Shown in pieces: positions 1 to 8,119 of a DNA stretch of 38,078 nt. The DNA lies in assembly GCA_964370965.1 (NCBI GenBank), contig CAYJLW010000041.1, positions 1 through 38,078 of the forward strand. Reading direction: 5' to 3'. The notes beneath the pieces are model-generated. The model was not told the DNA's origin and made no database searches. It saw only the letters and a program-made list of their open reading frames with translations. Made by a program: the position numbers and the translations under genes. Source of the stretch: CAYJLW01 sp964370965. Lineage in GTDB: Bacteria > Actinomycetota > Acidimicrobiia > UBA2766. Each line of letters starts with the position of its first letter. Positions within the stretch are counted from its first letter, which is position 1.

Positions 1-61
1 GGGGGTAGAAAGCCCCCCCCTCAAGGCTCCCCCCACCTTGGCACTTGCCGCCCCCGGCTGT

Positions 62-86
62 TCAGGGGCGGCGGAGCCGCCCCTGA
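62..86. terminator. GC hairpin, probable terminator of an upstream gene
   Basis: A perfect inverted repeat has 11-bp arms (62-72 and 76-86) around a 3-nt loop. No T-tract follows, as is common for high-GC actinobacterial terminators. It lies upstream of the large secreted-protein gene, so it probably ends a gene to the left of the window. Bases 1-61 are low-complexity C/G-rich sequence in which I see nothing else. Confidence 0.5.
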
Positions 87-203
87 CGCGGCCGACGGGT
101 TTCCGCCGGACATCTGGCTGACGCGTCAGGCGGTTGAGGGGGGGCATGCACCCGGCGGCCGCTTGTGCGATGCTTCACCTCTCGGCAACTGGGGAAGGGC
201 GCC

Positions 204-3200
204 ATGGGACTTCCACGAAGGCGGATCGCAGCCGCAGCCGTCGTCCTCGCCGGGGTGGCCGCCGGCTTCGCCGCTTCCGGCGGGGCTCCGGCGCCGGCCG
301 TGGCGGACGGCCTCGACTTCACGTGTGACACGACGCCCGGGGGCGGTTCGCCGCCCTCTCCCCCCACCTCCGTGGAGATCTTCGACGGCGTCGACGTGAG
401 CGTGTCCGGCCAGGCCCCCGGTCTGGGAGCCGCGTCGGCGACCTACGCCCCCGCCCTCGGCCTCGACTACCCCCTCGACCTCGACGGCGACGAGGACGCG
501 GACCTCTACTTCCGCGTCGAGGCCCGCCTCTCGGCGGGCGGCACCCTCGCCGGGGGGCGCGACACCCGCATCGACGACCTCTTCCGCCAGAACTACGCGC
601 TCCCCAACGACGTCCTCGGCCTCGACATCGGCGGTGTGGGCGTAGACGTCATCTTCCAGCGCGCAGACGGGACGCCGTTCACGCAGGCGAGAGGCGACGT
701 CGCCGTGGGCATCCGCTACCGCCGGGCCGACGGCTCCTCCACCACGACCCAGGTGAAGGCGGGCATCGACGCCCTCGACGACGAGACCTCCCTCTTCCCG
801 GACTTCGCCATGGCGTCCGTCCTCTTCAAGCCCACGGCGACGTCGGACACGAGCTACTGGGGGATCGGCCAGCAGTTCTACTTCGAGAGCGAGATCCCCG
901 ACGCGGAGCGGCCGCCGCTGGGCTTCGGCTTCGACGTGGAGCGCGTCCACCTCGACGACGGCGCCCTCGTCGTGGACTCGCACCCGGTGGGCGTGAGCCT
1001 GGACTGGAGCCGGGCACCCGCGGACTTCGCCGTGGGGAGCTTCCAGGTCTGCCGGCCCGAGCCGGGTGTGGACACCACCGCGCACCTGGGCTGGAACCGC
1101 CAGGAGGAGTCCGCGGAGACACCTCCGCCCACTGTCGGCTTCGAGGTCGTGGGCGGCGAGGGCACGGGTATCGGCGGCCACGACGGCTTCCACGCCGCCG
1201 GCCGGGTCGCGGACGTCCCCCAGCGCCTCGACTGGATGCTGCACCCGAACTCCGTCTCGCTGGCTCGCAGCGCCGGGCCCGCCCCCGACGTCGTCATGGA
1301 CGAGGTGCAGATGGCCTCTACCGGCTCGACGCCGTACCGGGTGAGTGGCGCGGTGGAGGACCTCCCCGAGAGGGTGGACGTCCTCGTGAGCCGTGCCGGC
1401 GGCCGATTCGCCCGGGGCGAGATGGTGTCGTGCCCCGAGACGCCCGCCGTACCCGTCTATCCCACGGAGCCCTTCGCCCCCTGCGGCGCAGCGCCGTTCG
1501 CCCCCGCCCGCATCTCCGTCCTCGCCCAGAACTTCCTGCCCGACGACGCGGCCGCCGACGACGTCCGCGACCCGCCCGCGGCGGGGCCGTTCGTCCTGTA
1601 CAGCACGCAGGCCGCCCGCTTCCGGCGCCTCCCGCAGCCGCCCTGCTTCCCCCGGCCGGGCCGCCCCTGCCCGCCCCGGCGGCCGCTGTGGCAGCAGACC
1701 TCGCGGGAGTACTTCCGCGTCGGCGCCGCCCTCGCCGGCGTGCGCCGGGCTCTCTTCGACGCCACGATCGCCACCGGGTCGGACTCGGGGTTCCACCTCC
1801 TCGCCGCCACGGCCGGGGAGGAGGAGCCCACCGGAGTCCTCGTGCGCCTCGACGGGCGCCGCAGCACGGACGACGACGAGAACGACGGCACCCTCGTGGA
1901 CGTGCAGGCGACGGCGAGCCGGTGGCCCGCGGACGTCTCCCTCGTGTCCTGCAGCGTGAGCGGCCATCCGGCGTACTTGGAGTACCAGGGGGCGGCGCCC
2001 GCCGTGGCCCCCGACTGCAACATGGCCACGACCCCGCCGGCGGTCCCGTACGACGCCGCCGCCGCGTTCCGCCTCCTCGGGACGATGCAGGTCGTGGGTC
2101 CCGGCCTCGCCCTCCCCAGCGACACGGCGCGCTCGGCCCTCCACGCGGACGCCCAGTTCCACATCGGGGTCCCGGGCCGGGGCGACGAGGTCGGCGGCGG
2201 CTCCACGCCGTCCCAGATCCGCCTCGACGTGGCCAAGACCGTGGGTATGTTCGGCCTCACCGCCACCAGGGTGACCTACGACGCCAACACCCGGACCCGC
2301 CTGAAGGCCGGGGCGGTGGTCACCACGCGCACCGACCGGGGGGCGGGCCGGCGCACCCGCGCCCACGTCGACGTCACGGTGCCCGCCCACGTTCGGGCCG
2401 AGTGGACGGAGGGCCCGGGCGCCCAGAGCCTCACCTACCTCGAGGTCGTGGTCTGCGAGAGGCCCGACGTGCCCCGCCCCGTGCCCGGCCGGCCCCCCCG
2501 GCCGCGCCGGGACATCTGCGCGAACCAGCCGGACAACCGCACGGCCGTGACCGCCGTGGCGGGCCCGCCGGAGGAGTCCGACGCCGACCTCCTCTCCCCC
2601 CCGGAACTGCCCGGCCTGCCGGAGTTCTTCGGCGGCCAGGAGCAGCCTCCGTTCATGCCTCTCACCGGCGAGGGCCTGCGGGCCGTGATGCGGGGGGCGG
2701 GCCGCTGGGGCGCGACGGCGACGGTGGCCAACGTGAACCGGGTGACGTACCTCCCGGACCCGACGGAGTTCTGCCTCGACACCCGCCCCACGGGCGAGCC
2801 CTTTGTGGCGAACGTCTACATGCCCCTCGGTGACGGCGACGTCCTCTACGCCGACGCCATGCTCGGCCGCCTCCCGGCGAACCTGAAGGTCCGCGTGCAG
2901 GACTACGACCCGAACCGGCCCTGGATCTGGTTCAACCGCGAGTCCTGCGCCGTGGCCGACCCACCGGCGAGCCCGCTGCCGGTCGACCCGCCCGGCGACA
3001 TCCGGCTCACGGCCACGATGCGGGTGGGGGCCCCCGCCGCCCTCGCCCACCCGGACTTCATCGGCACCGTGCCGGATCTCCCGCCCCGGGGCGCGCCCGG
3101 CATCGACGTCGTCGCCGCCTCGCTGCAGGGGCTCTTCAGCGGCGTCCACGCCCGCGTGGTCGCCGACCTGCCGCGCCATCTCATGATCTGGAAGCCGCTC

Positions 3201-5261
3201 TCGCGCTGCAGCGCCGCCACGGAGGCCGAGACGATCACGTCCTGCCAGACCGCGCTGCCCTTCGAGGCGAACGACCCCACGTCCCTTCGGTTCCGCTACG
3301 CCTCCACGGCCCTGCGCATCGGCGACGACCTCACCGCCTTGTTCCGGTACCGCAAGGGCGAGACGAACCTCGACGTCCGCGGGGCGGCGGCGCCGATCCC
3401 GGGACGGGTCGACGGCGAGGTCGTCCTCAGCCGGAACCGCCGCCTGCCCTGGACCGACGCCGACGTGGATTTCGTGACCAACACGGGCCTCACGTCCCTG
3501 GAAGCCACGGTCGCCGACCTCGACCGGCCGGCGTACGTGGGGGACCGCCCGCACTGGATCGCCGAGAACATGGTCCCGAACTACCGGGTGCACCTCACGA
3601 ACGTCCCCGTCGAGCTGCATGTCAACGCGCGCCTCCGGGGCGCGGAAGGCCCTACACGGGGGCCCACGCCGGAGGCGCCGGACGGCGGCACCGAGCTCTG
3701 CCCGGGCCGCTACAACGTGGCACCGGGGGTGCGCGTCGAGATGGGCGCCAACCCGGGCGGGGAGCGCTCGACGTCGTCGATCCTGGGCTACGTCGACGCC
3801 GACCTCGACCTCGGCGGCGCGGTGCGCAACATCGACATCCTCCAGCGCAGCTCGCGCAACACCAACGACGTCATCCGCCACGCGAAGACGAGCGACACCC
3901 CCCAGACCACCCTGCGCATCGACCCCGACGGGCCCCTGAACGGCCACGTCGCCTTCAAGCAGACCCAGATCGGGATGTTCAAGCACGTGGACAACGTGAG
4001 CTACGACTTGGACCTCTGCACGGACTTCGACCTCCCCCTGCGTGTGGACCTGGCCGACGTCACCGACTACCGCCTCGGCCTCTCGGGGGCGAAGGTGGTC
4101 GAGGAGGTCGCCGACGGCGGATCGGCCGAGGGCTCGATCAGCGAGGAGTTCTTCTGCCCCGAATGCGGGGAGGGCGGCGCCGTCGTGTCCCGGCTGGGGG
4201 CGCCCTACGCGTACTACCACGTCGACTTCGACCCGCTCGGCCCGGGCGACTTCGAGGCCGACGGGGCCCGCATCAAGCCGATCGCCCTCGTCGGGACGAC
4301 GTCTGAGTGTGCCGGCTACCCCTGTTACTGGCCGGCCCACGAGGACGCCTGGTCCCCGGGCTTCTTCCCCACGCCGGGCCACCCGGTGGGATATGCGCGC
4401 CAGGAGTTCGTGATGGACCTCTTCTTCACGGCGCACAACCGCGTGGAGATGTGGAGCCGCGACGAGAGCAACTGGCCGTTCCGCCCCGGTGGGCAGTTCT
4501 TCCAGGCCCTCGAGGACGAGTTCCTCAGCCCACAGGACTTCCGCACCCCGACCGCCCTCTGGCCACCGGAGCAGGCGCTCGTCCCGGCGCCGGTCCCTCG
4601 CACGTTCACGACGGCGAGGAGCAACTGCGGGATCCAGGAGCACGCCGCGACCGCGATCGGCGTCGACGGCACCGTGTACCGGTTCCTGGTCGTGAACGAG
4701 TGCCGTGTGTTCTACGGCGGTTCGGGTTTCCAGACGGCCGTGAAGGCGACGCCGTTCCTCGTCGCCCGCCACCCCAACGCCCTCGTCCGCTGGGCCCGGC
4801 CGCTGGAGACTCCCGACCACCTCGACGGGGCCTGGAACTGGACGGTGCCGTACGCCTACGACGGGGGCAGCGACGGCATCTGGTGGTGGGACGTCACGAT
4901 CACGCCGTACCGGGACGGCTCGGTGTCGGCGAGCGTGCGCCGCCGCGGGTGGGGCGACGACGAGCTCCGTATCGGCTGGCTGGACCCGAGCGGGAACGGC
5001 GCCTTCCGTGACAACGGCATCCTCGTTGCCCCCACCGTGAACGTGACCGCCGGGACGCCGGCGACGGTGAGCGTGACCGCGTCCCCGGCGGCGGGCCGCC
5101 GGCGCATCTGGTACTTCGGCGACGGCGTCTCGCTGGAGTCCGCCGCCACGTCCGCCTCGCACACCTACCCGGTGCCAGGGCGTTACTTCGCCGTCGCCGT
5201 GGACTACGACGACCGGGGCCGGCCGCGGGTCTCCCAGGCCCGTTCCGTTGTGGCGACCTGA
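204..5261 (+). CDS. Very large secreted protein with C-terminal PKD-like domain
   Basis: A protein of about 1685 aa. I prefer ATG 204 to the in-frame ATG 165 because a GGGGAAGGG Shine-Dalgarno-like stretch ends just before it, and it puts a typical signal peptide (MGLPRRRIAAAAVV, then an Ala/Gly-rich core, cleavage near AVADG) at the extreme N-terminus. The long middle is beta-rich with scattered cysteines. A loose motif of the form V.DLP..L.V recurs near residues 332, 382, 571, 724, 887, 985, 1131 and 1283, suggesting a degenerate repeat fold. The last ~75 residues (WYFGDGVSLESA, then SHTYPVPGRY) fit a PKD/Ig-like domain, common in extracellular proteins. I recognise no enzyme motif and the product is a hypothetical exoprotein. 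The gene stands alone: the next gene is convergent. The fully open antisense frame over the same span is a GC-bias artefact. Confidence 0.85.
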   Translation: MGLPRRRIAAAAVVLAGVAAGFAASGGAPAPAVADGLDFTCDTTPGGGSPPSPPTSVEIFDGVDVSVSGQAPGLGAASATYAPALGLDYPLDLDGDEDADLYFRVEARLSAGGTLAGGRDTRIDDLFRQNYALPNDVLGLDIGGVGVDVIFQRADGTPFTQARGDVAVGIRYRRADGSSTTTQVKAGIDALDDETSLFPDFAMASVLFKPTATSDTSYWGIGQQFYFESEIPDAERPPLGFGFDVERVHLDDGALVVDSHPVGVSLDWSRAPADFAVGSFQVCRPEPGVDTTAHLGWNRQEESAETPPPTVGFEVVGGEGTGIGGHDGFHAAGRVADVPQRLDWMLHPNSVSLARSAGPAPDVVMDEVQMASTGSTPYRVSGAVEDLPERVDVLVSRAGGRFARGEMVSCPETPAVPVYPTEPFAPCGAAPFAPARISVLAQNFLPDDAAADDVRDPPAAGPFVLYSTQAARFRRLPQPPCFPRPGRPCPPRRPLWQQTSREYFRVGAALAGVRRALFDATIATGSDSGFHLLAATAGEEEPTGVLVRLDGRRSTDDDENDGTLVDVQATASRWPADVSLVSCSVSGHPAYLEYQGAAPAVAPDCNMATTPPAVPYDAAAAFRLLGTMQVVGPGLALPSDTARSALHADAQFHIGVPGRGDEVGGGSTPSQIRLDVAKTVGMFGLTATRVTYDANTRTRLKAGAVVTTRTDRGAGRRTRAHVDVTVPAHVRAEWTEGPGAQSLTYLEVVVCERPDVPRPVPGRPPRPRRDICANQPDNRTAVTAVAGPPEESDADLLSPPELPGLPEFFGGQEQPPFMPLTGEGLRAVMRGAGRWGATATVANVNRVTYLPDPTEFCLDTRPTGEPFVANVYMPLGDGDVLYADAMLGRLPANLKVRVQDYDPNRPWIWFNRESCAVADPPASPLPVDPPGDIRLTATMRVGAPAALAHPDFIGTVPDLPPRGAPGIDVVAASLQGLFSGVHARVVADLPRHLMIWKPLSRCSAATEAETITSCQTALPFEANDPTSLRFRYASTALRIGDDLTALFRYRKGETNLDVRGAAAPIPGRVDGEVVLSRNRRLPWTDADVDFVTNTGLTSLEATVADLDRPAYVGDRPHWIAENMVPNYRVHLTNVPVELHVNARLRGAEGPTRGPTPEAPDGGTELCPGRYNVAPGVRVEMGANPGGERSTSSILGYVDADLDLGGAVRNIDILQRSSRNTNDVIRHAKTSDTPQTTLRIDPDGPLNGHVAFKQTQIGMFKHVDNVSYDLDLCTDFDLPLRVDLADVTDYRLGLSGAKVVEEVADGGSAEGSISEEFFCPECGEGGAVVSRLGAPYAYYHVDFDPLGPGDFEADGARIKPIALVGTTSECAGYPCYWPAHEDAWSPGFFPTPGHPVGYARQEFVMDLFFTAHNRVEMWSRDESNWPFRPGGQFFQALEDEFLSPQDFRTPTALWPPEQALVPAPVPRTFTTARSNCGIQEHAATAIGVDGTVYRFLVVNECRVFYGGSGFQTAVKATPFLVARHPNALVRWARPLETPDHLDGAWNWTVPYAYDGGSDGIWWWDVTITPYRDGSVSASVRRRGWGDDELRIGWLDPSGNGAFRDNGILVAPTVNVTAGTPATVSVTASPAAGRRRIWYFGDGVSLESAATSASHTYPVPGRYFAVAVDYDDRGRPRVSQARSVVAT

Positions 5262-5311
5262 GGGGAGGCGGCCCAGTCCGAGGGCGGGCGGGGCTGGGCG
5301 CGCCGAGGGCG

Positions 5312-5830
5312 TCAGCCCAGCAGGGTCCGTCTGATGTGTTTCATGAGCAGGACGAGGTGGAGGTCGTCGGTCGGGCTGGCCTCGAACTCGGGCACGAGGT
5401 GGGTGTAGAAGTCCCTCGCCGCGGCCGTCTCGGCGTGGACCAGCAACCCCCGACAGCCGATCTCAGCGGAGAGCTCGCGGGTCCGGGCGATGACGTCCTT
5501 GAGGAGGCCGGCACCGATGCCCCTGGCCTCGTGGCGGCGGTCGACGCCGAGTCGCGCGAGGAGGGCGACGGGTTGTGGGTGGCGGCCCGCCCCCCTGCGC
5601 AGTCTGGGGGGTGAGTCGGCGATCTCGATGTTCGCCATGCACCACGCGTAGTAGGCCACGACCCGGGTGGAACTGCGCGGGGTGACCGCGAAGACCCGGG
5701 ATGTGCCGGTGCCGGCGGATTGCCGGGCGTAGCGGCGGAGCCAATCGGTCTGCTCCGTCGAGCGGCACTCGAAGTCGTCGAGCCGGTGGTGGGCGCGGAG
5801 GGGAGCGGGCGGGCGGTATCGGGTGCTCAC
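5312..5830 (-). CDS. GNAT-family N-acetyltransferase toxin (TacT/AtaT-like)
   Basis: A 172-aa GNAT protein. Known toxins of this group, paired with DUF1778 antitoxins, acetylate the amino group of aminoacyl-tRNAs and stop translation. The acetyl-CoA loop is visible as ARLGVDRRHEARGIGAGLL, and the conserved Tyr of the fold as ARDFYTHL near the C-terminus. The N-terminal FECRSTEQTDWLRRYA resembles the toxin-family opening. The start is GTG 5830, whose bases overlap the TGA of the upstream antitoxin gene (5827-5829), so translation is coupled and the order is antitoxin then toxin. Length and gene pairing match the toxin-antitoxin class well. The target tRNA cannot be told from sequence. Confidence 0.85.
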   Translation of the reverse strand: MSTRYRPPAPLRAHHRLDDFECRSTEQTDWLRRYARQSAGTGTSRVFAVTPRSSTRVVAYYAWCMANIEIADSPPRLRRGAGRHPQPVALLARLGVDRRHEARGIGAGLLKDVIARTRELSAEIGCRGLLVHAETAAARDFYTHLVPEFEASPTDDLHLVLLMKHIRRTLLG

Positions 5831-6114
5831 TCGGCGAAGGGCGGGGGTCTCTCCATGAGACGCCTGAGGCCCGGCAGGTCACGTGCCGGGCGCTTGTTCA
5901 GAGCGTCCCAGGCCTTCGCCGCCTCGGGCGAGAGCACGAAGCGGTCGCGATCGGCGAGGATCCGCCGGGCGGCATCGGCCAGGCTGCCCACGACGAAAGA
6001 GGTGAGGTCCCCTCCGGTCTCGGCCACGGCACGGTCGATAAGCTCGCGTTCTTCCGGGGTCGTGCGGATTTCGAGGCGCTTGCTCCGGCGCCGGGGGCCT
6101 GTTGTCGTCGCCAT
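5827..6114 (-). CDS. DUF1778 ribbon-helix-helix antitoxin (TacA-like)
   Basis: A 95-aa protein. The N-terminal part, SKRLEIRTTPEERELIDRAV, is the ribbon-helix-helix signature of DUF1778 antitoxins: a short beta strand followed by an amphipathic helix, used for dimerisation and operator binding. The C-terminal part (DRFVLSPEAAKAWDALNKRP) matches the usual toxin-wrapping tail with its FxLs..aW pattern. The start is ATG 6114 with GGAGGAG just upstream. The stop overlaps the GNAT start by four bases. In this class the antitoxin neutralises the acetyltransferase and, with it, represses the shared promoter. The palindromic and direct-repeat sequence around 6130-6147 is the likely operator. Confidence 0.88.
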   Translation of the reverse strand: MATTTGPRRRSKRLEIRTTPEERELIDRAVAETGGDLTSFVVGSLADAARRILADRDRFVLSPEAAKAWDALNKRPARDLPGLRRLMERPPPFAE

Positions 6115-6129
6115 GTCTCCTCCGGTGGA

Positions 6130-6147
6130 TGTACGGCCATTGTACGG
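6130..6147 (-). promoter_or_regulatory. Promoter and probable operator of the DUF1778-GNAT pair
   Basis: On the minus strand a TACAAT -10 hexamer lies at 6139-6144, about 25 bases before ATG 6114. It sits inside two TGTACGG direct repeats (6130-6136 and 6141-6147), which also form a GTAC...GTAC inverted repeat. A repeated element overlapping the -10 box fits autorepression by the RHH antitoxin. The assignment is inferred from position and pattern. Confidence 0.5.
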
Positions 6148-6167
6148 GACCGCGGGGCGCTGGCGTG

Positions 6168-6632
6168 TCAGCCGGCGGGGGCGATGTGGTGGAGGCGGGG
6201 GGTGGAGGCCGGGGGCCGTGGGGGAGGGGTTCGCCGTCGGGGCGGAGGAAGCGGAGGTCACGGTCGGGGTGGCCGCGGACGTGGTAGCCGCCTTCGTGGA
6301 GGAGTCGGTGGTGGCGGGCGCATGTCGTGAGGAGGGACTTGGCCCCAGGAGAGGAGGCCGGCCTCGTACGCGTCGGCGATGGCGGGGAGGTCTTCGAGGC
6401 TGCGGGCGACGCGGACCATCTCGGCGGCGTGGCTGTGGGTGGTGGCGGTGGCGGCGGCCACCCATGCGGTCATGGATGTGGCGCCGTCGACCTTGTGGCC
6501 GTCGCGGCGTTCGTAGGCGGCGACGTAGGCGAGGAGGACGCGTTCTGTGCGGGCCTGGAGGGCGGCGAGCTGGCCGATCGCGTTGCTGAGCACGTCGAGG
6601 GGGCAGGTGTCGAGCTCACTCCGGTCGAACAT
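6168..6632 (-). pseudogene. Decayed DUF222/HNH endonuclease-family gene (internal deletion)
   Basis: From ATG 6632 the minus strand encodes the start of a DUF222 (13E12-type) protein: RTERVLLAYVAAYERRDGH, then TSMTAWVAAATATTHSHAA and LSWGQ. The reading then passes, in another frame near 6335, directly to the C-terminal half of an HNH nuclease: SLLTTCARHHRLLHEGGYHV, then DRDLRFLRPDG. A third frame shift would give a natural-looking end (LHHIAPAG, stop at 6168). Intact members are usually about 400 aa, so the central ~250 residues and the first half of the HNH motif are gone. I read this as a fossil of a mobile or multicopy actinobacterial family. It lies just upstream of the toxin-antitoxin promoter. 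Confidence 0.72.
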
Positions 6633-6851
6633 GTGTTCACCCTACAGCCGACCTACGACACAAACGGGGGTCGGCGAAGGAAGTCCGGATCGGTGGCGCG
6701 GAGAGGCGTGTGCGGGGCGCAGTGCGAGCGGGAAGGGAGCGAGCTCGGCGAGACCCCCTGATCTCCCGCCCTTCCGATCGTGCGTCGGAACGCGGTTTCA
6801 GGACGTATGCCGGATCCGCCTCGTCCCACCCGGAGATGTCCATACTCGGGA

Positions 6852-7028
6852 CTAGTGCAGGCGCAGCGTGTCGGCGGCGGCTTCGGCCTCGCGCCGGAGC
6901 TGCGCGATCTCCGCCAGGCTCGCAGCGAGCGCCGACCGCTCTTCGGGCGTCAGCAATGCCAAAGGGTCTTCCGGGAGGTCCTCTGTCTCGGCGGTGCCCG
7001 GAAGGTCTGGGAGGACTGCCTTGCCCAT
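6852..7028 (-). CDS. Small protein of unknown function (58 aa)
   Basis: The ORF runs from ATG 7028, with GGAGG seven bases upstream, to TAG at 6852. The product is acidic at its N-terminus (AETEDLPEDPLALLTPEE), followed by a strongly helical Ala/Glu/Arg stretch (SALAASLAEIAQLRREAEA) that could form an amphipathic helix or coiled coil. I do not recognise a family. Its position between a toxin-antitoxin pair, an HNH fossil and VapBC suggests an orphan antitoxin-like or accessory protein, but this is only context. The 68-codon frame beginning 9 bases downstream (minus strand, 6637-6843) opens plausibly (MDISGWDEADP) but soon becomes low-complexity Arg/Ser/Pro, so it may be the remains of a partner. 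Confidence 0.5.
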   Translation of the reverse strand: MGKAVLPDLPGTAETEDLPEDPLALLTPEERSALAASLAEIAQLRREAEAAADTLRLH

Positions 7029-7195
7029 GCTCCTGCCTCCGACTCGGGTGCTGTGGCGTCGGCCACAGGGTGAGACGTCATTCTCGTGAGCAATCGCCTC
7101 ATCGTTTTAGTTGCCTCCCCAGGAGTGCAAGCACGCGAGGGCCCCGGCATCGACCGCCAGGAGCTTGCGGGCGAGGCGCGGACAAGGCGCGACCC

Positions 7196-7243
7196 GCGAG
7201 TGGTACTGAAATGTCGGTCAGCCGTCATTTCAGTACCACTCGC
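7196..7243. repeat. Perfect 18-bp inverted repeat
   Basis: The arms 7196-7213 and 7226-7243 are exact reverse complements (GCGAGTGGTACTGAAATG and its complement) around a 12-nt spacer. The core is far less GC-rich than the surroundings, which stands out here. No coding gene covers it: it lies in the ~310-base stretch between the 58-aa ORF and vapC, where I see nothing else convincing. It could be a regulatory palindrome, a transcript hairpin or the remnant of a small mobile element. Confidence 0.8.
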
Positions 7244-7341
7244 ATGCTGTCGCCGGACGGGCCTGGCCGCCACGTCGAGCACCTCACAGCAGGCGGCTGC
7301 AGGCTGACAAGAGGAGTCGACCAGCGGGGCCGAGCCGACAC

Positions 7342-7710
7342 TCAATCCGAGTACGGCGGGAGCAGGTCCCTGAACATCGGGAAGTGGCGGACGTTCGACG
7401 TGGCGAGTGGGAGTCCGGCGAGGTCCGCCGTCGCGGCGATGATCAGGTCGGCGGTGGCGAGCAGGTGGCTCCGCCGCCACGCGCTGCCCAGTTCTCCGGC
7501 CCTGCGCGCGATCGACTCGTCGACGGGATGCCAGTCGAGTGAGGCCGTGAGATGCTCTGCTCCTTGGCGCTCGCCGCTGCGTAGGCCGCGCATCACTTCT
7601 ACCCGGGTGATCTCGGAGCAGACGGGCACGTCATCGAGACGCGTGAGGTATGCAACTGCGGGCTCGAAGCCACGTAGGACGTCGATCAGGACGGTCGTGT
7701 CGAGCACCAT
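7342..7710 (-). CDS. vapC: VapC-type PIN-domain ribonuclease toxin
   Basis: A 122-aa PIN-domain protein. VapC toxins are Mg2+-dependent RNases that cut tRNA, rRNA or mRNA. The acidic metal-binding residues are in place: Asp4 in MVLDTTVLIDVLRG, Glu35 in the ITRVEVMRGL segment (CSEITRVEV), and Asp88 in LLATADLIIAATA. The C-terminal LATSNVRHF motif is typical of the family. The start is ATG 7710, two bases after the antitoxin stop, so the pair is one transcript in the order vapB-vapC. Length and motifs are complete and the toxin looks intact. Confidence 0.92.
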   Translation of the reverse strand: MVLDTTVLIDVLRGFEPAVAYLTRLDDVPVCSEITRVEVMRGLRSGERQGAEHLTASLDWHPVDESIARRAGELGSAWRRSHLLATADLIIAATADLAGLPLATSNVRHFPMFRDLLPPYSD

Positions 7711-7712
7711 GC

Positions 7713-7979
7713 TCAAGAGCGTCGCCGCTCCAGATCGGCGTCGCGGACGGAGTCTGCTTCCCGCAGTCGCTCCACGTGGTCGGCATCGAGGCGGGGGACA
7801 GTCCCCGCTGCCTCTCCTACGGCCCGGCGGAACTCCTCGACACGGCCTTCGGTGGGCCCGGCCAGGTAGGTGTCGACGGCGCGGCGGATCACGGCCGACT
7901 TGGTCGTGCCTTCCGCCTTCGCTCGCCTCGCCAGGCGCTGCTCCTGTTCTTCGTCCAAGTAGATCTGGGTGCGCCGCAT
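7713..7979 (-). CDS. vapB: VapB-type ribbon-helix-helix antitoxin
   Basis: An 88-aa antitoxin. MRRTQIYLDEEQEQRLARRA is a classic CopG/RHH DNA-binding N-terminus, followed by TTKSAVIRRAVDTYL, the second helix. The Arg/Glu-rich tail would contact VapC. Several in-frame ATG codons lie upstream (to 8000), but they encode a non-conserved MMYVMYI extension inside the operator palindrome. I choose ATG 7979 because the RHH strand then starts right after it. The gene ends two bases before vapC. Known VapB proteins bind VapC and jointly repress their own promoter. Confidence 0.9.
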   Translation of the reverse strand: MRRTQIYLDEEQEQRLARRAKAEGTTKSAVIRRAVDTYLAGPTEGRVEEFRRAVGEAAGTVPRLDADHVERLREADSVRDADLERRRS

Positions 7980-8005
7980 GATGTACATAACATACATCAT
8001 GCGGC
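7973..8005 (-). promoter_or_regulatory. vapBC operator and promoter palindrome
   Basis: Perfect 13-nt arms (7973-7985 and 7993-8005) flank a 7-nt spacer. The arms contain GCATGATGTA and its complement. A TATGTT -10-like hexamer on the minus strand falls inside the element, and the palindrome overlaps the start codon of vapB. This is where a VapBC autorepressor would bind. The role is inferred from the symmetry and the location. Confidence 0.72.
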
Positions 8006-8119
8006 CTCACACGAGGGGTTCGTCCTCGTCCCCCCCTGATCCGCAGGACCCGTGTGACGACGGCGCCGCGGTGGGAGGCGTCGGGGCGCAGGCCCGCCCG
8101 GCACGGGGCGCCGGCGTGC

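Noticed and set aside
126..5162. A 5-kb open frame on the minus strand opposite the giant secreted-protein gene
   Set aside because: Arg/Gly/Ala/Val-rich translation without domains. It is open only because third-position G/C bias removes stops, whereas the plus-strand gene has a signal peptide, ribosome binding site and PKD domain.
6637..6843. 68-codon frame directly downstream of the 58-aa ORF
   Set aside because: Only the first ~20 residues look protein-like; the rest is Arg/Ser/Pro low complexity and there is no ribosome binding site at the ATG. Mentioned only as a possible remnant.
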